This document shows, piece by piece, positions 61,575 to 64,000 of a stretch of DNA of 64,000 nucleotides; the stretch's first letter is position 1, and the number at the start of each line of letters is the position of its first letter. The notes below the pieces were generated by a model that was not told the DNA's origin, made no database searches, and saw nothing but the letters and a program-made list of their open reading frames with translations. The stretch lies in assembly GCF_009738185.1 (NCBI RefSeq), contig NZ_CP046509.1, forward strand, positions 3,847,501 through 3,911,500, read 5' to 3'. Origin of the DNA: Erwinia sorbitola. Lineage in GTDB: Bacteria > Pseudomonadota > Gammaproteobacteria > Enterobacterales > Enterobacteriaceae. The position numbers and the translations under genes were made by a program.

Positions 61575-61940
61575 ATGTCGTGGTACCTTGCTGTATTAAA
61601 AAATTATGCTGAATTCTCAGGCCGTGCACGCCGCAAAGAATACTGGATGTTTATTCTGTTTAACACACTGATACAAATGGTGTTGATGGTACTTTTCTTC
61701 CACACCGATGGAAGTTTTCTGCAAAGCCCGATTTTGATTATTTATGGGGTCTATACAGTTGCTACGCTTTCCCCGCTGTTAGCGGTGAGCGTCAGGCGTC
61801 TTCATGATACTAACCGCCCTGGCTGGTGGATGCTGTTATATTTTGTTCCGTTTGGCGGCATCGTCATCCTGGTAATCTTGTGTCTTGACGGCGATAAAGA
61901 GAGTAACCGCTTCGGGGCGCCCCCTAAAAGCAGTCTGTAA
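61575..61940 (+). CDS. DUF805 inner-membrane protein
   Basis: 121 aa, related to E. coli YhaH/YhaI. Starts MSWYLAVLKNYAEFSGRARRKEYWMF, the family signature, then about three membrane helices (~25-45, 50-70, 85-105), the motif VRRLHDTNRPGWW and a DKESNRFGAPPK tail. AAGGAT lies before ATG 61575. Role unknown in the family. It is ~290 bp past the LysE-family gene and ends at a bidirectional terminator. Confidence 0.88.
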   Translation: MSWYLAVLKNYAEFSGRARRKEYWMFILFNTLIQMVLMVLFFHTDGSFLQSPILIIYGVYTVATLSPLLAVSVRRLHDTNRPGWWMLLYFVPFGGIVILVILCLDGDKESNRFGAPPKSSL

Positions 61941-61947
61941 ACAGGCA

Positions 61948-61975
61948 TAAAAAAACCCCGCCGGTGCGGGGTTTT
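61948..61975. terminator. Bidirectional terminator between DUF805 gene and carB
   Basis: CCCCGC-CGGT-GCGGGG with an A run on the left (61948-61955) and TTTT on the right, 8 bp past the DUF805 stop and ~18 bp from the carB stop. Confidence 0.9.
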
Positions 61976-61993
61976 GACATTTAACAGGCAGAG

Positions 61994-64000
61994 TTACGCG
62001 TTAATCTGTGCGTGCATTTCCTGTACGGAGATAACCTGCTCCGTCGCGCTGGCATGCAGCGAGGTGGTGGTGGCAAATGCCCCGTTCAACGTGGTGTCGT
62101 AGTGCACTTTGTATTGCAGGGCGCTGCGGCGAATCAGCTTGGAATCCTCAATCGCCTGACGTCCCGCAGTGGTATTGACGATATAGACATATTCGCCATT
62201 TTTCACGCGATCCTGAATATGTGGGCGCCCTTCATGAACCTTGTTCACCTGGCGCACCTCAATCCCGGCGGCTTTCAGCACTGCGGCAGTTCCTGCGGTA
62301 GCATCCAGTTCGAAACCAAAGTCTTGCAGACGACGAGCCAGCTCAACGATGCGTTTCTTATCACCTTCGCGCACTGACAGCAGCGCCCGACCACTTTTCT
62401 TCATGATGCTCTGCGCGCCCAGCATGGCTTTGCAGAAAGCTTCGGCAAAGGTACGGCCCACGCCCATCACTTCGCCGGTGGAACGCATTTCCGGGCCAAG
62501 GATAGGGTCAACGCCCTGGAACTTATTAAACGGCAGCACCACCTCTTTCACCGAGTAATACGGTGGGATGATCTCTTTTGTCACACCCTGAGCAGCCAGC
62601 GTTTTGCCCGCCATTACGCGTGCGGCTATTTTTGCCAGCGGCATTCCGGTCGCTTTAGAGACGAACGGCACCGTACGTGCGGCACGTGGGTTAACTTCTA
62701 TCAGGTAAACTTCGTTATCCTTCACGGCGAACTGCACGTTCATCAGACCGCGTACGCCCAGTTCAAAGGCCAGCTTTTTAACCTGATCGCGCATGACGTC
62801 CTGGATTGCCTGACTCAGTGTGTAAGCAGGCAGTGAACAGGCCGAGTCACCGGAGTGCACGCCCGCCTGCTCGATATGTTCCATAATGCCGCCAATCAGC
62901 ACCTGTTCACCGTCGCAGATGGCATCAACGTCGACTTCTACTGCGTCATCAAGGAATCGATCCAGCAGCACTGGTGCATCGTTTGAAACCGACACCGCCG
63001 TGTTGAAATAGCGCTTCAGGTCGATTTCGTCGTACACAATCTCCATCGCGCGGCCGCCCAGTACATAAGACGGGCGCACCACCAGCGGATAGCCAATCAG
63101 CGCGGCTTTTTCTACGGCCATTTCAATGGCTGTTACGGTCGCATTGGCGGGTTGTTTCAGGCCCAGGCGCTCAACGGCCTGCTGGAAACGTTCGCGGTCT
63201 TCTGCACGGTCAATGGCATCCGGGCTGGTACCAATCACCGGTACGCCTGCGGCTTCCAGCGCACGCGCCAGCTTCAGCGGAGTCTGACCACCGTACTGCA
63301 CGATAACGCCCTTCGGCTTCTCGATACGCACGATTTCCAGCACATCTTCCAGCGTCACCGGCTCGAAATAGAGGCGGTCAGAGGTGTCGTAATCGGTAGA
63401 AACAGTCTCAGGGTTACAGTTAACCATGATGGTTTCAAACCCGTCTTCACGCAGCGCCAGCGAGGCGTGTACACAGCAGTAATCAAACTCAATACCCTGG
63501 CCGATACGGTTTGGACCGCCGCCCAGCACCATAATTTTGTCACGATCCTGGTTAGGATTCGCTTCGCACTCCTCCTCGTAGGTGGAGTACATATAGGCGG
63601 TATTGGTTGAGAACTCTGCCGCACAGGTATCAACGCGTTTGTAGACCGGGTGCAGGTTATGCTGCTCGCGCAGTGCGCGGATTTCCGCTTCAGAAACGCC
63701 TGCCACATCGGCCAGGCGTGCATCAGCAAAGCCTTTACGCTTGAGGGCGCGCAGGAAGTCATAGCTCAGGCCGTTAATGCCCTGCTCTGCTACCTGCTGC
63801 TCCAGCTGCACCAGCTCTTCTATCTGTACCAGGAACCAGCGGTCAACGTTGGTCAGGCCGAAAACATCCTCCACGCTCATACCCGCACGGAAGGCATCAG
63901 CGATATACCAGATACGGTCACAGCCAGCATCTTTCAGCTCACGGCGAATAGTGGTGAGCGCTTCCGGGTCGTTGAGATCCACTTTCGGGTCGAAGCCGTT
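61994..64000 (-). CDS. carB: Carbamoyl-phosphate synthase large subunit, 3' part
   Basis: The 5' end lies beyond the window; 668 codons are visible, about residues 405 to the end of a ~1073-aa protein. It makes carbamoyl phosphate from ammonia (delivered by CarA), bicarbonate and two ATP, for arginine and pyrimidine synthesis. Visible: the oligomerisation domain (DAGCDRIWYIADAFRAG), the second ATP-grasp unit (MVLGGGPNRIGQGIEFDYCCVH..., GTSPDAIDRAEDRERF, LIEVNPRAARTVPFVSKATG) and the C-terminal MGS-type allosteric domain (GKALLSVREGDKK-like to RRSALQYKVHYDTTLNGAFA). Confidence 0.97.
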   Translation of the reverse strand, partial: NGFDPKVDLNDPEALTTIRRELKDAGCDRIWYIADAFRAGMSVEDVFGLTNVDRWFLVQIEELVQLEQQVAEQGINGLSYDFLRALKRKGFADARLADVAGVSEAEIRALREQHNLHPVYKRVDTCAAEFSTNTAYMYSTYEEECEANPNQDRDKIMVLGGGPNRIGQGIEFDYCCVHASLALREDGFETIMVNCNPETVSTDYDTSDRLYFEPVTLEDVLEIVRIEKPKGVIVQYGGQTPLKLARALEAAGVPVIGTSPDAIDRAEDRERFQQAVERLGLKQPANATVTAIEMAVEKAALIGYPLVVRPSYVLGGRAMEIVYDEIDLKRYFNTAVSVSNDAPVLLDRFLDDAVEVDVDAICDGEQVLIGGIMEHIEQAGVHSGDSACSLPAYTLSQAIQDVMRDQVKKLAFELGVRGLMNVQFAVKDNEVYLIEVNPRAARTVPFVSKATGMPLAKIAARVMAGKTLAAQGVTKEIIPPYYSVKEVVLPFNKFQGVDPILGPEMRSTGEVMGVGRTFAEAFCKAMLGAQSIMKKSGRALLSVREGDKKRIVELARRLQDFGFELDATAGTAAVLKAAGIEVRQVNKVHEGRPHIQDRVKNGEYVYIVNTTAGRQAIEDSKLIRRSALQYKVHYDTTLNGAFATTTSLHASATEQVISVQEMHAQINA

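Noticed and set aside
1..64000. CRISPR array, prophage, integrase, toxin-antitoxin or biosynthetic cluster
   Set aside because: No regularly spaced repeats, no transposase or integrase motifs and no tRNA-associated attachment site were seen; nearly all genes match conserved enterobacterial core genes in conserved order.

Overview
This is a chromosomal window from a member of the Enterobacterales. By gene order and protein similarity to Escherichia coli it looks like an Erwiniaceae-type genome (Erwinia or Pantoea relative); that placement is inference from recall, not a database match. The window is the reverse of the E. coli 1-3 minute region and is almost entirely conserved core genome. No tRNA, rRNA, phage, transposase gene or CRISPR array was seen.

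Layout. 1-4823: end of the hofBC type IV pilus operon, then guaC, coaE, zapD, yacG and mutT. 4824-7134: an insertion relative to E. coli between mutT and secA. It holds an AT-rich, G-poor stretch, an orphan winged-helix regulator and a type IV prepilin peptidase. 7135-10949: secA and secM, with a DUF721 gene on the opposite strand. 11081-28962: the complete division and cell wall (dcw) cluster on the minus strand in the order mraZ, rsmH, ftsL, ftsI, murE, murF, mraY, murD, ftsW, murG, murC, ddlB, ftsQ, ftsA, ftsZ, lpxC, driven by an mra promoter with five MraZ-type repeats. 29478-38243: cra, ilvIH and the leuLABCD operon with its attenuator; leuO is missing. 38332-44883: setA, the sRNA SgrS, sgrR and thiBPQ, the latter without a visible TPP riboswitch. 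44860-52966: yabI, polB, rapA, rluA and djlA; araBADC is absent between yabI and polB. 53225-59930: the lptD-surA-pdxA-rsmA-apaG-apaH cluster. 59997-64000: folA, a LysE-family exporter, a DUF805 gene and the 3' part of carB; kefFC and the cai/fix genes that lie here in E. coli are absent.

Functionally the window joins peptidoglycan precursor synthesis, septum assembly, lipid A commitment (lpxC), Sec export (secA/secM) and outer-membrane biogenesis (lptD, surA) with branched-chain amino acid synthesis and the SgrR/SgrS sugar-phosphate stress response. The most distinctive observations are the accessory mutT-secA insertion, a SecM arrest motif with changed key residues, an SgrS whose SgrT reading frame has decayed, a family of about 20-bp palindromes recurring at five intergenic sites, and an ERIC-like element that supplies the polB ribosome-binding site. 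I did not find a convincing entirely new system.
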